A stretch of DNA of 64,000 bases from JAGQYH01 sp041393015 (lineage in GTDB: Bacteria; Bacteroidota; Bacteroidia; Chitinophagales; JADIYW01): assembly GCA_041393015.1 (NCBI GenBank), contig JAWKKV010000001.1, positions 124,001 to 188,000 on the forward strand. The letters are read 5' to 3'. The stretch's first letter is position 1. Each line of letters opens with the position of its first letter. The notes beneath the pieces are model-generated. The model was not told the origin of the DNA and ran no database searches. It saw only the letters and a program-made list of their open reading frames with translations. The translations under genes and the position numbers were made by a program. Below are positions 44,561 through 53,499 of this stretch, piece after piece.

Positions 44561-45274
44561 TTATCTTCTCTTACTTCCTCCAGAAGGTCTTCTTCTACCT
44601 TTCTTGCCTTGTTTCTCTTCTGCTCCAAAGTTTGGAGAAAGATCTCTCTTGCCAAATACTTCACCTTTACAGATCCATACTTTTACACCGATTAATCCAT
44701 ATACTGTTTTTGCTTCTTTTAAAGCGTAATCAATATCTGCTCTAAATGTATGTAACGGCGTTCTTCCTTGCTTATATTCTTCTGATCTCGCCATCTCAGC
44801 ACCTGATAATCTACCAGAAACTTTAACTTTGATACCTTCTACTCCCATTCTCATGGCAGAACTAATAGCCATTTTAACTGCTCTTCTAAAGTTTACTCTA
44901 CCTTCTAATTGCTTAGCAATAGATTCTGCAACGATAGCTGCATCAACTTCAGGTCTTCTAATTTCGATGATATTGATTTGAACATCTTTTTGAGAAAGCT
45001 TTTTAATCTCTTCTCTCAATCTGTCAACTTCTCCACCACCTTTCCCGATGATAATACCCGGTCTAGAAGTGTGCATTGAAATTGTAATTCTATTTAAAGT
45101 TCTTTCAATAACAATTTTAGAAATTCCACCTTTATTGATACGAGCCTCTAAATACTTACGTATTTTTTGATCTTCTACCAATTTGTCAGCGAAATCTGAA
45201 CCACCGTACCAGTTAGAATCCCATCCTCTGATGATTCCTAACCTATTGCCAATTGGGTTTGTCTTTTGTCCCAT
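44561..45274 (-). CDS. rpsC: 30S ribosomal protein S3
   Basis: This 237-residue protein starts with MGQKTNPIGNRLGIIRGWDS and has a KH domain with the RPGIIIGKGGGEVDRL loop, then a C-terminal domain with GRLSGAEMARSE. The C-terminus is a basic Lys/Arg/Gly tail. S3 lines the mRNA entry channel. Its start overlaps the rplV stop by one base. Confidence 0.98.
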   Translation of the reverse strand: MGQKTNPIGNRLGIIRGWDSNWYGGSDFADKLVEDQKIRKYLEARINKGGISKIVIERTLNRITISMHTSRPGIIIGKGGGEVDRLREEIKKLSQKDVQINIIEIRRPEVDAAIVAESIAKQLEGRVNFRRAVKMAISSAMRMGVEGIKVKVSGRLSGAEMARSEEYKQGRTPLHTFRADIDYALKEAKTVYGLIGVKVWICKGEVFGKRDLSPNFGAEEKQGKKGRRRPSGGSKRR

Positions 45275-45660
45275 TAATTATCGTTTTCTTCTGTTACAGT
45301 AATTTGATCTTCCGCTTGCAATGTTTTACTTGCAACCACAAGCGTTACATGATTAGATCTTTTTCTAATTCTAGTTGCTCTTCCTTGTGGAGCAGGTCGA
45401 AATCTTTTTAAAGTTCTACCTGGATTTACAAAAGCTTCTTTTACATAAAGATCACTGCTTGCAGGATCTAATTCGTGCTTTTGCTCCCAATTATTGATTG
45501 CATTTAACAATAGCTTTTCAACTCTGATTGAAGCTTCTTTTTTCATGAACTTCAATGTGTTTAAAGCTTTATATACTTCCACTCCTCTGATAGTATCAAC
45601 TACTAATCTCATCTTACGAGGAGAAGTTGGACAGTTATTTAATTTAGCTACAGCTTCCAT
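45274..45660 (-). CDS. rplV: 50S ribosomal protein L22
   Basis: This 128-residue protein has NCPTSPRKMRLVVDTIRG at the start and the exit-tunnel loop region with FVNPGRTLKRFRPAPQGRAT, matching L22. Mutations in that loop give macrolide resistance in other bacteria, and no unusual residue stands out here. It lies between rpsS and rpsC, overlapping rpsC by one base. Confidence 0.98.
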   Translation of the reverse strand: MEAVAKLNNCPTSPRKMRLVVDTIRGVEVYKALNTLKFMKKEASIRVEKLLLNAINNWEQKHELDPASSDLYVKEAFVNPGRTLKRFRPAPQGRATRIRKRSNHVTLVVASKTLQAEDQITVTEENDN

Positions 45661-45679
45661 TTTCTTATCTCTTTAACGA

Positions 45680-45946
45680 TTAACGTTTTTTACCTCCGTG
45701 ACCTCTAAAGTTTCTAGTCGGCGAAAATTCACCCAATTTATGACCTACCATGTTTTCTGTTACATAAACAGGAATAAATTTGTTTCCGTTATGTACTGCC
45801 ACAGTATGTCCAACAAAGTCAGGCGTAATTAATGATGCTCTTGACCATGTTTTAACAACTTGTTTTTTACCTGATTGATTTAAAACATCAATCTTTTGTA
45901 TCAACTTATATGATACGTATGGCCCTTTTTTAAGTGATCTTGCCAT
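45680..45946 (-). CDS. rpsS: 30S ribosomal protein S19
   Basis: This 88-residue protein begins MARSLKKGPYVSYKLIQKI and contains VHNGNKFIPVYVTENMVGHK and GEFSPTRNFRGHGG, the standard S19 signature. It sits in the 30S head near the A site. Its start overlaps the rplB stop by one base. Confidence 0.98.
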   Translation of the reverse strand: MARSLKKGPYVSYKLIQKIDVLNQSGKKQVVKTWSRASLITPDFVGHTVAVHNGNKFIPVYVTENMVGHKLGEFSPTRNFRGHGGKKR

Positions 45947-46770
45947 TATTTCTTCCTTTTACTAATGATTAATTTATCTGAGTACTTGTGTGCGCTTCTA
46001 GTCTTTTGACCTTTAGAGAAGATACCTGTTCTTGATCTTGGGTGACCTCCTGAAGATTTACCTTCACCACCGCCCATAGGGTGATCCACTGGGTTCATCG
46101 CAACACCTCTTGTTCTTGGTCTAACACCTAACCATCTCTTTCTACCTGCTTTACCAAGACTTTGAAGACCATGATCAGCGTTTGATACTGAACCAATTGT
46201 TGCATAGCAAGTAGCTAAGATTTTTCTAGTTTCACCTGAAGGTAATTTTACTACCACATATTGAGATTCTTTCGCTACTAATTGACCGTAAGTTCCAGCA
46301 CCTCTACAAATTGCAGCTCCTTTACCAGGGTGTAATTCGATATTGTGAATAACAGTACCTAAAGGAATTTTAGCTAAAGGCATTGCGTTTCCAACTTCCG
46401 GCTCTACTGCAGGACCAGAAATAATTTCTTGACCTACTTTAATTCCAGCTGGAGCAATGATATATCGCTTCTCACCGTCTTTGTAAAATACTAATGAAAT
46501 AAATGCTGTACGGTTTGGATCATATTCAACAGTTTTTACTACTGCAGGAATACCAAATTTGTTTCTTTTGAAATCGATAATTCGGTATCTCTTCTTATGA
46601 CCACCACCCATGTAGCGCATTGTCATCTTACCAGTATGGTTTCTACCACCTGTTCTTGATATTGGAGCTAACAATGATTTTTCAGGAACATCTGTAGTTA
46701 GTTCCGCGTATGTATTTCCAATTCTAAATCTCGTACCCGGAGTTACCGGTTTGAATTTTTTTACTGCCAT
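45946..46770 (-). CDS. rplB: 50S ribosomal protein L2
   Basis: This 274-residue protein has RNHTGKMTMRYMGGGHKKRY in the N-terminal part and the catalytic-centre region with GVAMNPVDHPMGGGEGKSSG, including the conserved His of the peptidyl-transferase centre. It is one of the largest and most conserved 50S proteins. It follows rplW by 59 bp. Confidence 0.98.
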   Translation of the reverse strand: MAVKKFKPVTPGTRFRIGNTYAELTTDVPEKSLLAPISRTGGRNHTGKMTMRYMGGGHKKRYRIIDFKRNKFGIPAVVKTVEYDPNRTAFISLVFYKDGEKRYIIAPAGIKVGQEIISGPAVEPEVGNAMPLAKIPLGTVIHNIELHPGKGAAICRGAGTYGQLVAKESQYVVVKLPSGETRKILATCYATIGSVSNADHGLQSLGKAGRKRWLGVRPRTRGVAMNPVDHPMGGGEGKSSGGHPRSRTGIFSKGQKTRSAHKYSDKLIISKRKK

Positions 46771-46829
46771 TTCTTCCTTAATTATCGCCTAAGAGTAAGC
46801 TTAGTTGCCAAATAAATTTCTATCCCTTC

Positions 46830-47120
46830 TTATATCTCGCTGAAGAAGTCGATTGTTTCTCCTTCTGCTAACGATACTATTGCTTTTTTGTATCCACTTT
46901 TTCTACCAGTTACTAAACCTGCTTTAGTATTTCTACTTCTAGCTTTTGCAACTACTGTCATAGTGTTTACAGACTCTACGGTTACACCGTACATTTCTTC
47001 TACTGCCTTAGCTATTTCAAGCTTGTTGGCATTCCCTTCTACCACAAATCCATAATGATTCAACTTCTCACCGAGAGCTGTCATTTTTTCTGTTATTATT
47101 GGCTTAACTAAAACGCTCAT
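46830..47120 (-). CDS. rplW: 50S ribosomal protein L23
   Basis: This 96-residue protein starts with SVLVKPIITEKMTALGEKL and contains YGVTVESVNTMTVVAKARSR, as in L23. It forms the docking site for trigger factor and SRP at the tunnel exit. It lies 10 bp after rplD. Confidence 0.97.
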   Translation of the reverse strand: MSVLVKPIITEKMTALGEKLNHYGFVVEGNANKLEIAKAVEEMYGVTVESVNTMTVVAKARSRNTKAGLVTGRKSGYKKAIVSLAEGETIDFFSEI

Positions 47121-47130
47121 TTTCTTCTAT

Positions 47131-47763
47131 CTAGTTCTTAGCAAATTGTTCCTTAATAGCATCTACTGATTTCTCGCTAACGATTACTGTATCTGCATTC
47201 AATATGTCATAAACATTTACGCTTAATGCATCTGCAACTTTTACCTTCGGTAAATTTCTGCTTGATAAATAAACATTCTCAGACATTTCAGGTAAAATCA
47301 ATAATGATTTTTTACCATTTAATCCAAAACCATTTAATACTTCTAAATAGTTTTTAGTTTTTGGTGCATCAAAATCAAAATCTTCAACAACTTTTAATCC
47401 TTGGTTTGCCAATTTATTTGACAACACTGATTTCTTAGCTAATGCTTTTACCTTCTTGTTTAATTTGAAGTCGTAAGTTCTTGGTCTTGGACCAAAAATT
47501 CTACCACCGCTTCTAAACAAAGGGTTTTTAATTGATCCTGCTCTTGCAGTTCCTGTTCCCTTTTGTTTCTTGATCTTTCTAGTAGAACCAGTGATTTCTC
47601 CTCTTTCTTTAGCCTTATGTGTACCGCTTCTTAAAGCAGCCATATGTTGTTTTACAGCTAAATAGATTACGTGATCATTTGGCTCAATACCAAAGATATC
47701 TTCCGGTAACTCTACCTGTCTTCCGGCAGGCTGACCATTTTTATTTAAAACTTCTACCTTCAT
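47131..47763 (-). CDS. rplD: 50S ribosomal protein L4
   Basis: This 210-residue protein has the L4 loop region ITGSTRKIKKQKGTGTARAG and FRSGGRIFGPRPRTYDFKLN, then a folded C-terminal part. In E. coli L4 represses the S10 operon. It lies 1 bp after rplC. Confidence 0.98.
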   Translation of the reverse strand: MKVEVLNKNGQPAGRQVELPEDIFGIEPNDHVIYLAVKQHMAALRSGTHKAKERGEITGSTRKIKKQKGTGTARAGSIKNPLFRSGGRIFGPRPRTYDFKLNKKVKALAKKSVLSNKLANQGLKVVEDFDFDAPKTKNYLEVLNGFGLNGKKSLLILPEMSENVYLSSRNLPKVKVADALSVNVYDILNADTVIVSEKSVDAIKEQFAKN

Positions 47764-47764
47764 C

Positions 47765-48382
47765 TTATCTTTCTATTACTACGTAACAGCCTTTACTACC
47801 AGGAATGCTACCTTTTATTAGAATAATGTTTTGATCTGCTAACACCTTCATGATTCGCTTAGATTTCTCTTTCACTCTATCATTACCAGTTCTTCCACCC
47901 ATCTTCATTCCTTTAATAACTTTAGATGGAGTTGAACAAGCTCCAATTGACCCTGGTGCTCTTCCTCTGTTATGCTGACCGTGAGTAGCATCTCCAACAC
48001 CACCGAAGCCATGTCTTTTTACTACCCCTTGAAATCCTTTTCCTTTTGAAGTTGCGATTACATCCACAAATTCGCCTTCTTCCAATATAGTAGAAGTGAT
48101 TACTTCTCCTAAAGCTACTTCAGCTTGAGGATTTCTAAACTCCACTAACTTTGCCTTTGGAGCCACTTTTGCTTTTGCAAAATGACCTTTTTGAGGCTTA
48201 GCAGTGTTCTTCTCTTTTTTATCGCCGTAACCCAATTGAATAGCATCATATCCGTCGCTATCCACAGTCTTAATATGTGTTACAACACAAGGACCAGCTT
48301 CAACTACTGTACACGGTATCAATTTACCTTCTTCGTTGAAGATGCTTGTCATACCTATTTTCTTTCCTATCAATCCTAACAT
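47765..48382 (-). CDS. rplC: 50S ribosomal protein L3
   Basis: This 205-residue protein starts with LGLIGKKIGMTSIFNEEGKL and contains the ATSKGKGFQGVVKRHGFGGV extension that reaches the peptidyl-transferase centre. An N-methylated Gln lies in this region in other bacteria. It lies 2 bp after rpsJ. Confidence 0.98.
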   Translation of the reverse strand: MLGLIGKKIGMTSIFNEEGKLIPCTVVEAGPCVVTHIKTVDSDGYDAIQLGYGDKKEKNTAKPQKGHFAKAKVAPKAKLVEFRNPQAEVALGEVITSTILEEGEFVDVIATSKGKGFQGVVKRHGFGGVGDATHGQHNRGRAPGSIGACSTPSKVIKGMKMGGRTGNDRVKEKSKRIMKVLADQNIILIKGSIPGSKGCYVVIER

Positions 48383-48384
48383 GA

Positions 48385-48690
48385 CTATACTTTTATTTCT
48401 ACGTCAACGCCACTTGGCAACTCTAATTTCATCAATGCGTCTACCGTTTTAGAAGTAGAGCTATAGATATCTAACAATCTCTTGTAAGTACATAATTTAA
48501 ATTGTTCTCTCGCTGTTTTATTAACATGCGGAGACTTTAATACTGTAAAGATTTTTTTGTTAGTTGGTAAAGGAATTGGTCCTGTAATAACAGCTCCAGT
48601 TGTTTTTACCGTCTTAACGATCTTTTCAGCACTTTTATCTACTAAATTGTGATCGTACGATTTTAATTTTATTCTGATTCGTTGCGTCAT
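48385..48690 (-). CDS. rpsJ: 30S ribosomal protein S10
   Basis: This 101-residue protein begins MTQRIRIKLKSYDHNLVDKS and contains GPIPLPTNKKIFTVLKSPHV and the C-terminal LPSGVDVEIKV, all standard for S10. It is also the NusE antitermination factor. It lies 11 bp after fusA, and no tuf gene lies between them, as is usual in Bacteroidota. Confidence 0.98.
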   Translation of the reverse strand: MTQRIRIKLKSYDHNLVDKSAEKIVKTVKTTGAVITGPIPLPTNKKIFTVLKSPHVNKTAREQFKLCTYKRLLDIYSSTSKTVDALMKLELPSGVDVEIKV

Positions 48691-48701
48691 CGTTATAATT
48701 C

Positions 48702-50823
48702 TTACACGTTTACTTTTCCTTGTGCTTTTGCAATAATTTCTTTAGTTATTCCCGCAGGAGCTGGCTCGTAATGAGCAAATTCCATTGTTGATGTAGCTCT
48801 TCCAGAAGTGATTGTTCTTAAGTCAGTTACATAACCAAACATTTCAGATAATGGTACAAATGCTTTAATGATCTGAGCATTATTCTTGATCTCCATTCCC
48901 TGCATTAATCCACGTCTTCTATTCAAATCCGCTACCACATCACCTGTTTTCTCTTCTGGAGTAATTACTTCCAATTTCATAATTGGCTCCATGATGATTG
49001 GATTAGCTTTTCTAGAAGCTTCTTTAAAGGCTACTTTAGCACAAATTTCGAATGCGACAGCATCTGAATCCACTTGGTGGAAAGAACCATCAAACAATCT
49101 TACTTTTAAGCTAGGTAATTCGTAGCCTGCTAACACACCATTCTTCATGGCTTCTTTGAAACCTTTCTCTACAGAAGGAATAAATTCTCTTGGAATTGAT
49201 CCTCCAAAGATATCGTTTACGAACATTAAGCCTTCTTTATTCGCTTCTGTCTTAGCATCCTCTTCAGTAATTGGACCTAAATCAAATTGAATATCGGCAA
49301 ACTTTCCACGACCACCTGATTGTTTCTTATAAACTTCTCTATGAGTAACCGTTTGAGTAATCGCTTCTTTATAGTTTACTTGAGGAGCACCTTCGTTTAC
49401 TTCTACTTTGAATTCTCTTCTCAATCTATCTACGATAATCTCTAAGTGTAACTCACCCATACCGTTGATAACCGTCTGACCAGTTTCTTGATCAAATTTC
49501 ACTTTGAAAGTAGGATCCTCTTCTGCTAACTTAGACAAAGCCATTCCTAACTTATCTACGTCTTTTTGAGTTTTGGGTTCAACAGCGATTCCGATTACCG
49601 GATCAGGGAACTCCATGCTCTCCAAAATAATTGGATGCTTCTCGTCTGACAAAGTATCACCAGTTCTAATATCTTTGAATCCTACTGCTGCTGCAATATC
49701 ACCCGCTTCAACGCTATCAATAGACTCTCTGTCTTTTGCATGCATTTGGAAGATTCTAGAAATTCTTTCCTTCTTATCTGTTCTATTATTTAAAATATAA
49801 GAACCGGCATCAAGTCTACCTGAATACACTCTGAAAAATGCTAATCTTCCTACGAAAGGATCTGTAGCAATTTTAAATGCTAGAGCGGTAAAAGGTTCAT
49901 TGATATCTGGCTTTCTGATTACCTCTTTTTCTGTTTTAGGATTTTCCTTTAACACCTTCAATATCTAAAGGAGAAGGCAAGAATGCACAAACTGCATCAA
50001 GTACAGCTTGAACACCTTTATTTTTAAAAGCGGAGCCACACATAACAGGAATGATACTCATATCACAAACTGCTAATCTAACTGCTGCTCTAATTTCATC
50101 AACAGAAATACTATTAGGATCTTCGAAGTACTTTTCTAAAAGCTTCTCATCATATTCAGCAACTGCCTCTAATAATTTTTCTCTAGCCTCTGCAACTGTA
50201 TCAACCAATTCCGCTGGCATTTCAATTACTTCGAAAGTCATACCGAAGTCTTCTTCATTCCAAGTAATAGCATTACCAGTAATTAAGTCAACAACACCTC
50301 TAAAGTCATCTTCTGCACCAATTGGAATTTGTAATGGAACAGCATTCGCTCCAAAAACTTCTTTAATATCATTTACTACATTAAAGAAATCTGCTCCCGA
50401 TCTATCCATTTTGTTTACGAAACAAATTCTTGGAACTTTGTAATTATCCGCTAACCTCCAGTTCGTTTCTGATTGTGGCTCAACACCACTTACTGCACAA
50501 AACAAGAATACTAAACCATCTAATACACGTAAAGATCTGTTTACTTCAACTGTAAAATCTACGTGACCCGGGGTATCAATAATGTTGAAATCGTATTTTT
50601 TATCTTTCCAAGTCCACATAGCTTTTGTAGCAGCAGAAGTAATTGTAATCCCTCTTTCTTGCTCTTGCTCCATCCAGTCCATTGTTGCAGCACCATCATG
50701 TACTTCACCAATTTTGTGACTTCTACCTGTATAAAATAATACACGTTCCGTAGTAGTGGTTTTACCGGCATCAATGTGCGCAGCAATTCCAATATTTCTT
50801 GTATATGTTAAATCGTTTGCCAT
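48702..50823 (-). CDS. fusA: Elongation factor G, interrupted by a +1 frameshift
   Basis: Two overlapping frames encode one EF-G. The first (50823-49936, 295 residues) carries the GTPase domain: AHIDAGKTTTTE (P-loop), DTPGHVDF, and VNKMDRSGAD. It ends prematurely after LPSPLDIEGVKG. The second frame (down to 48702) continues at NPKTEKEV, then PFTALAFKIATDPFVG and domains III-V ending TKEIIAKAQGKVNV. Removing one A from the GGAAAAT run at 49941-49947 would join them into about 706 residues, normal for this family. EF-G drives translocation and is essential, so a base error in the sequence is the likeliest cause. A real mutation with another fusA copy elsewhere is possible. It lies between rpsG and rpsJ. 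Confidence 0.9.
49936..49961 (-). other. Frameshift site in fusA
   Basis: The upstream reading frame meets a TAA at 49936-49938. The downstream frame is open across the same stretch (the apparent TTG start at 49961 is an artefact of the overlap). A single extra A in the AAAA run (plus strand TTTT, 49942-49945) accounts for the break. Confidence 0.85.
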
Positions 50824-50829
50824 ATCAAA

Positions 50830-51297
50830 TTATATTCTAAAATGAGCAAAAGCTTTATTTGCTTCTGCCATTTTATGTACATCTTCTTTTTTCTTAATTG
50901 AAGGCCCTTCTCCTTTTGATGCTGCTAATAATTCAGCCGCTAATTTTTCCTTCATTGATTTGCCATTTCTTTTTCTAGCAAAACTGATTAACCACTTATT
51001 GGTCATCGAGATTTTTTGATCCTCTCTGATTGGTGATGGTATTTGAAAAGTCGCTCCACCAATTCTTCTACTTTTTACCTGAACACTAGGCATTACATTT
51101 GCACATGCTTTCTTCCAAGTTTCATATCCGTCTTCACCAGAAGTTTCTTTAATGATATCCATTGCTCCGTAAAGGATAGCAAAAGAAGTACTTTTTTTAC
51201 CCGACAACATCATGTCATTTGCAAATCGCGTTACCAATGAATCTTTGTACACTGGATCTGGCGCTAAATATCGTTTCTTCGCTGCTGCTTTTCTCAT
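50830..51297 (-). CDS. rpsG: 30S ribosomal protein S7
   Basis: This 155-residue protein has the S7 signatures RKAAAKKRYLAPDPVYKDSL, ANVMPSVQVKSRRIGGATFQ and the C-terminal VHKMAEANKAFAHFR. S7 starts assembly of the 30S head. It lies between rpsL and fusA with gaps under 10 bp. Confidence 0.98.
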   Translation of the reverse strand: MRKAAAKKRYLAPDPVYKDSLVTRFANDMMLSGKKSTSFAILYGAMDIIKETSGEDGYETWKKACANVMPSVQVKSRRIGGATFQIPSPIREDQKISMTNKWLISFARKRNGKSMKEKLAAELLAASKGEGPSIKKKEDVHKMAEANKAFAHFRI

Positions 51298-51306
51298 TGT
51301 TCTATC

Positions 51307-51681
51307 CTATTGTTTAGGTCTCTTAGTACCGTATTTTGATCTACCATTTTTTCTGTCATTCACTCCAGCAGTATCCAAAGCACCTCTTACCACGTGATAT
51401 CTCACACCCGGTAAATCTTTTACTCTTCCACCTCTAATTAATACTATAGAGTGCTCTTGAAGGTTATGTCCCTCTCCACCAATATAAGCGATTACCTCGT
51501 AACCATTTGTTAATCTAACCTTAGCTACTTTTCTCAAAGCAGAGTTTGGCTTCTTTGGTGTAGTTGTATATACTCTCGTACATACTCCTCTTCGTTGTGG
51601 ACAAGCTTCTAAAGCCCTTGATTTAGAAGGCGCTTTAATTACTTTTCTTCCTTTTCTAACTAGTTGTTGTATAGTAGGCAT
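51307..51681 (-). CDS. rpsL: 30S ribosomal protein S12
   Basis: This 124-residue protein is the first gene of the ribosomal block. The regions around the classical streptomycin-resistance residues are wild-type in form: TPKKPNSALRKVAKVRL and GGRVKDLPGVRYHVVRG. S12 acts at the decoding centre. A promoter of Bacteroidota type lies directly upstream. Confidence 0.98.
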   Translation of the reverse strand: MPTIQQLVRKGRKVIKAPSKSRALEACPQRRGVCTRVYTTTPKKPNSALRKVAKVRLTNGYEVIAYIGGEGHNLQEHSIVLIRGGRVKDLPGVRYHVVRGALDTAGVNDRKNGRSKYGTKRPKQ

Positions 51682-52038
51682 ACTTTTCTTTTCAAAATTT
51701 CGGACTGCAAAGGTAGCAAAAAAGAATTAGTATCAAAAGCAGAAATTCATTTCATCTTTTAAATAATTGTGATGTTGTTGCAGAAATGGCTAAACTGGCT
51801 AGAAATAGCCAAATATCAGCCCTATTTGGTAGTAATGTTGCCAATTATTTAACGTAAGAAGCAATTTCTAGTGTTACCAAAATGAGAGTATCGTTTTGGA
51901 TAGTTAGTAAAACAACTTTAGGAATTTAATTATGATTGGTTTAGACAGTAATATTAGAGATTTGACTTAAAGGATAAAAAACTTTGGTATTTTACGTTTT
52001 GATTGTAGAAAACTATATTAACCATCAAACTATATTAA
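51682..52038. other. Divergent intergenic region between rpsL and aminopeptidase P
   Basis: These 357 bp have no gene. The left end holds the rpsL promoter and leader. The middle has two overlapping inverted repeats: tggcta-gaaa-tagcca (51796-51811) and ccaaata-N7-tatttgg (51809-51829). No convincing TTTG/TAnnTTTG promoter for the rightward gene was found, although an AACTTTGG sequence near 51980 is a weak candidate. Confidence 0.6.
51708..51737 (-). promoter_or_regulatory. Bacteroidota-type promoter for the ribosomal operon
   Basis: On the minus strand TTTG (51734-51737) is followed after 18 bp by TACCTTTG (51708-51715), matching the Bacteroidota sigma-ABfr consensus TTTG-N~19-TAnnTTTG. The sequence CAGTCCG follows. 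The -7 box ends 27 bp upstream of the rpsL start codon. Confidence 0.85.
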
Positions 52039-53325
52039 ATGAAGTATTTACCTATAGATTCGGAATTATTTATTAATAACAGAAAGCGATTTGCAGAAAA
52101 ACTTCCCCCTAAAAGTATGGCTATATTTCATTCTAACGATGAGATGCCTTACAGTGGTGATGCTAATTTCCCTTTTAGACAGAATGCAGATTTATATTAC
52201 TTAAGTGGTATAGATCAGGAACAAACCATTTTAGTTCTTTTCCCGGACTGCCCTAATAAAGGGATGAGGGAGATTCTTTTTATAAGAGAGACTAACGAGC
52301 ACATAGCGATTTGGGATGGACATAAGTATACTAAAGAAGAAGCCATAGCCGCTTCCGGCATAAAAAAAGTACTGTGGAATGATCAGTTTGAATCCATGTT
52401 AACCACAGCAATGGCATTATGTGATACGCTATATATTAATATAAATGAAAATGATAGAGCGCATTCTCAAGTACCTTATAAAGATTTACGTTTCGCTGCA
52501 GAAATGAAAGAAAGGTATCCTGCTCACCAAATTGGTAGACTATCTCCCATTATGGCGGATTTAAGAGTAATTAAACATCCTTTGGAAATTCAACAAATTC
52601 AAAAAGCTTGTGATATTACTAAAGATGCCTTCAACAGAATTTTAAAATTTACTAAGCCTGGCGTTGGGGAATATGAAATCGAAGCAGAGATTACTCATGA
52701 ATTTTTAAGACAGAGGAGTTCTGGTCACGCCTACTCCCCTATAATTGCTTCTGGTAGTAGTTCTTGCGTTTTACATTATATCGACAATAATAAGGTATGT
52801 AAGGACGGAGAAATATTGCTAATGGATTTTGGTGCTGATTATGCTAATTATGCAGCAGATCTAAGTAGAACGATTCCAGTGAATGGCCGATATTCTAAGA
52901 GACAAAAGGATGTATACAATGCAGTACTAAGGATATTTAAGGAAATGAGCTCAATGATGCGTCCAGGCGTCTCTATGGAAGAGTTAAAACAGGAGACAGG
53001 AAAACTAGTTCAATCAGAATGTTTAGGATTAGGACTTTTAGATAAAGCAGATATTCAAAATTCCTCTGAAAGCAATCCAGTATGGACGAAGTACTTTATG
53101 CATGGATTAGGGCATTCTTTGGGCATTGATGTACATGATTTAGCCAACCGATATAAGCCATTAGCAAAAAATTGTGTTTACACTTGTGAACCAGGAATTT
53201 ATATTCAAGAAGAAGGCATTGGTGTTAGAATTGAGAATGATATTTTAGTTACAGATGGCGATCCTATTGATTTGATGGCTTCGATTCCAATAGAAGTTGA
53301 TGAAATTGAGGAATTGATGAATTGA
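52039..53325 (+). CDS. Xaa-Pro aminopeptidase (aminopeptidase P family)
   Basis: This 428-residue metallopeptidase removes N-terminal residues preceding proline. It has the aminopeptidase-P N-terminal domain (SNDEMPYSGDANFPFRQNAD is cut here to NFPFRQNADLYYLSG) and a C-terminal pita-bread catalytic domain with metal ligands in LMDFGADYANYAADLSR (two Asp), HGLGHSLGIDVHD (His), CEPGIYI (Glu) and VRIENDI (Glu). No signal peptide is visible, so it is cytoplasmic. It stands alone on the plus strand. Confidence 0.93.
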   Translation: MKYLPIDSELFINNRKRFAEKLPPKSMAIFHSNDEMPYSGDANFPFRQNADLYYLSGIDQEQTILVLFPDCPNKGMREILFIRETNEHIAIWDGHKYTKEEAIAASGIKKVLWNDQFESMLTTAMALCDTLYININENDRAHSQVPYKDLRFAAEMKERYPAHQIGRLSPIMADLRVIKHPLEIQQIQKACDITKDAFNRILKFTKPGVGEYEIEAEITHEFLRQRSSGHAYSPIIASGSSSCVLHYIDNNKVCKDGEILLMDFGADYANYAADLSRTIPVNGRYSKRQKDVYNAVLRIFKEMSSMMRPGVSMEELKQETGKLVQSECLGLGLLDKADIQNSSESNPVWTKYFMHGLGHSLGIDVHDLANRYKPLAKNCVYTCEPGIYIQEEGIGVRIENDILVTDGDPIDLMASIPIEVDEIEELMN

Positions 53326-53374
53326 TTTGCGTTTTAGAACAGCTATAGTATTACGCTAGCAGTGTTTTTTATTG

Positions 53375-53399
53375 TAGTACGAGTTGCAAGCTCGTACTA
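53375..53399. repeat. REP-like palindrome
   Basis: tagtacgag-ttgcaag-ctcgtacta is a 9-bp perfect inverted repeat with a 7-base loop. No T-run follows on either strand, so a terminator is unlikely. It has the look of a dispersed REP-type element, but only one copy is visible in this window. Confidence 0.5.
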
Positions 53400-53499
53400 G
53401 CTAATTGATATGACAATGCAGTAATACTCAAATGACATTTTAATTTAGAAAGTAAAACTTTTGGAGTGATTTCATGTTTGTTCAAGTATAAAAGAATTT

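Noticed and set aside
48691..48701. Missing tuf gene between fusA and rpsJ as a deletion
   Set aside because: The fusA-rpsJ junction without tuf is the usual order in Bacteroidota.
49936..50823. Reading the two fusA frames as two separate functional genes
   Set aside because: The first lacks domains II-V and the second lacks the GTPase. Neither has a start or ribosome-binding context of its own at the break, and a single base joins them into a normal EF-G.
51682..52038. tRNA or other structured RNA in the largest gap
   Set aside because: No cloverleaf-like arrangement or conserved T-loop sequence was found. The only structures are two short inverted repeats.
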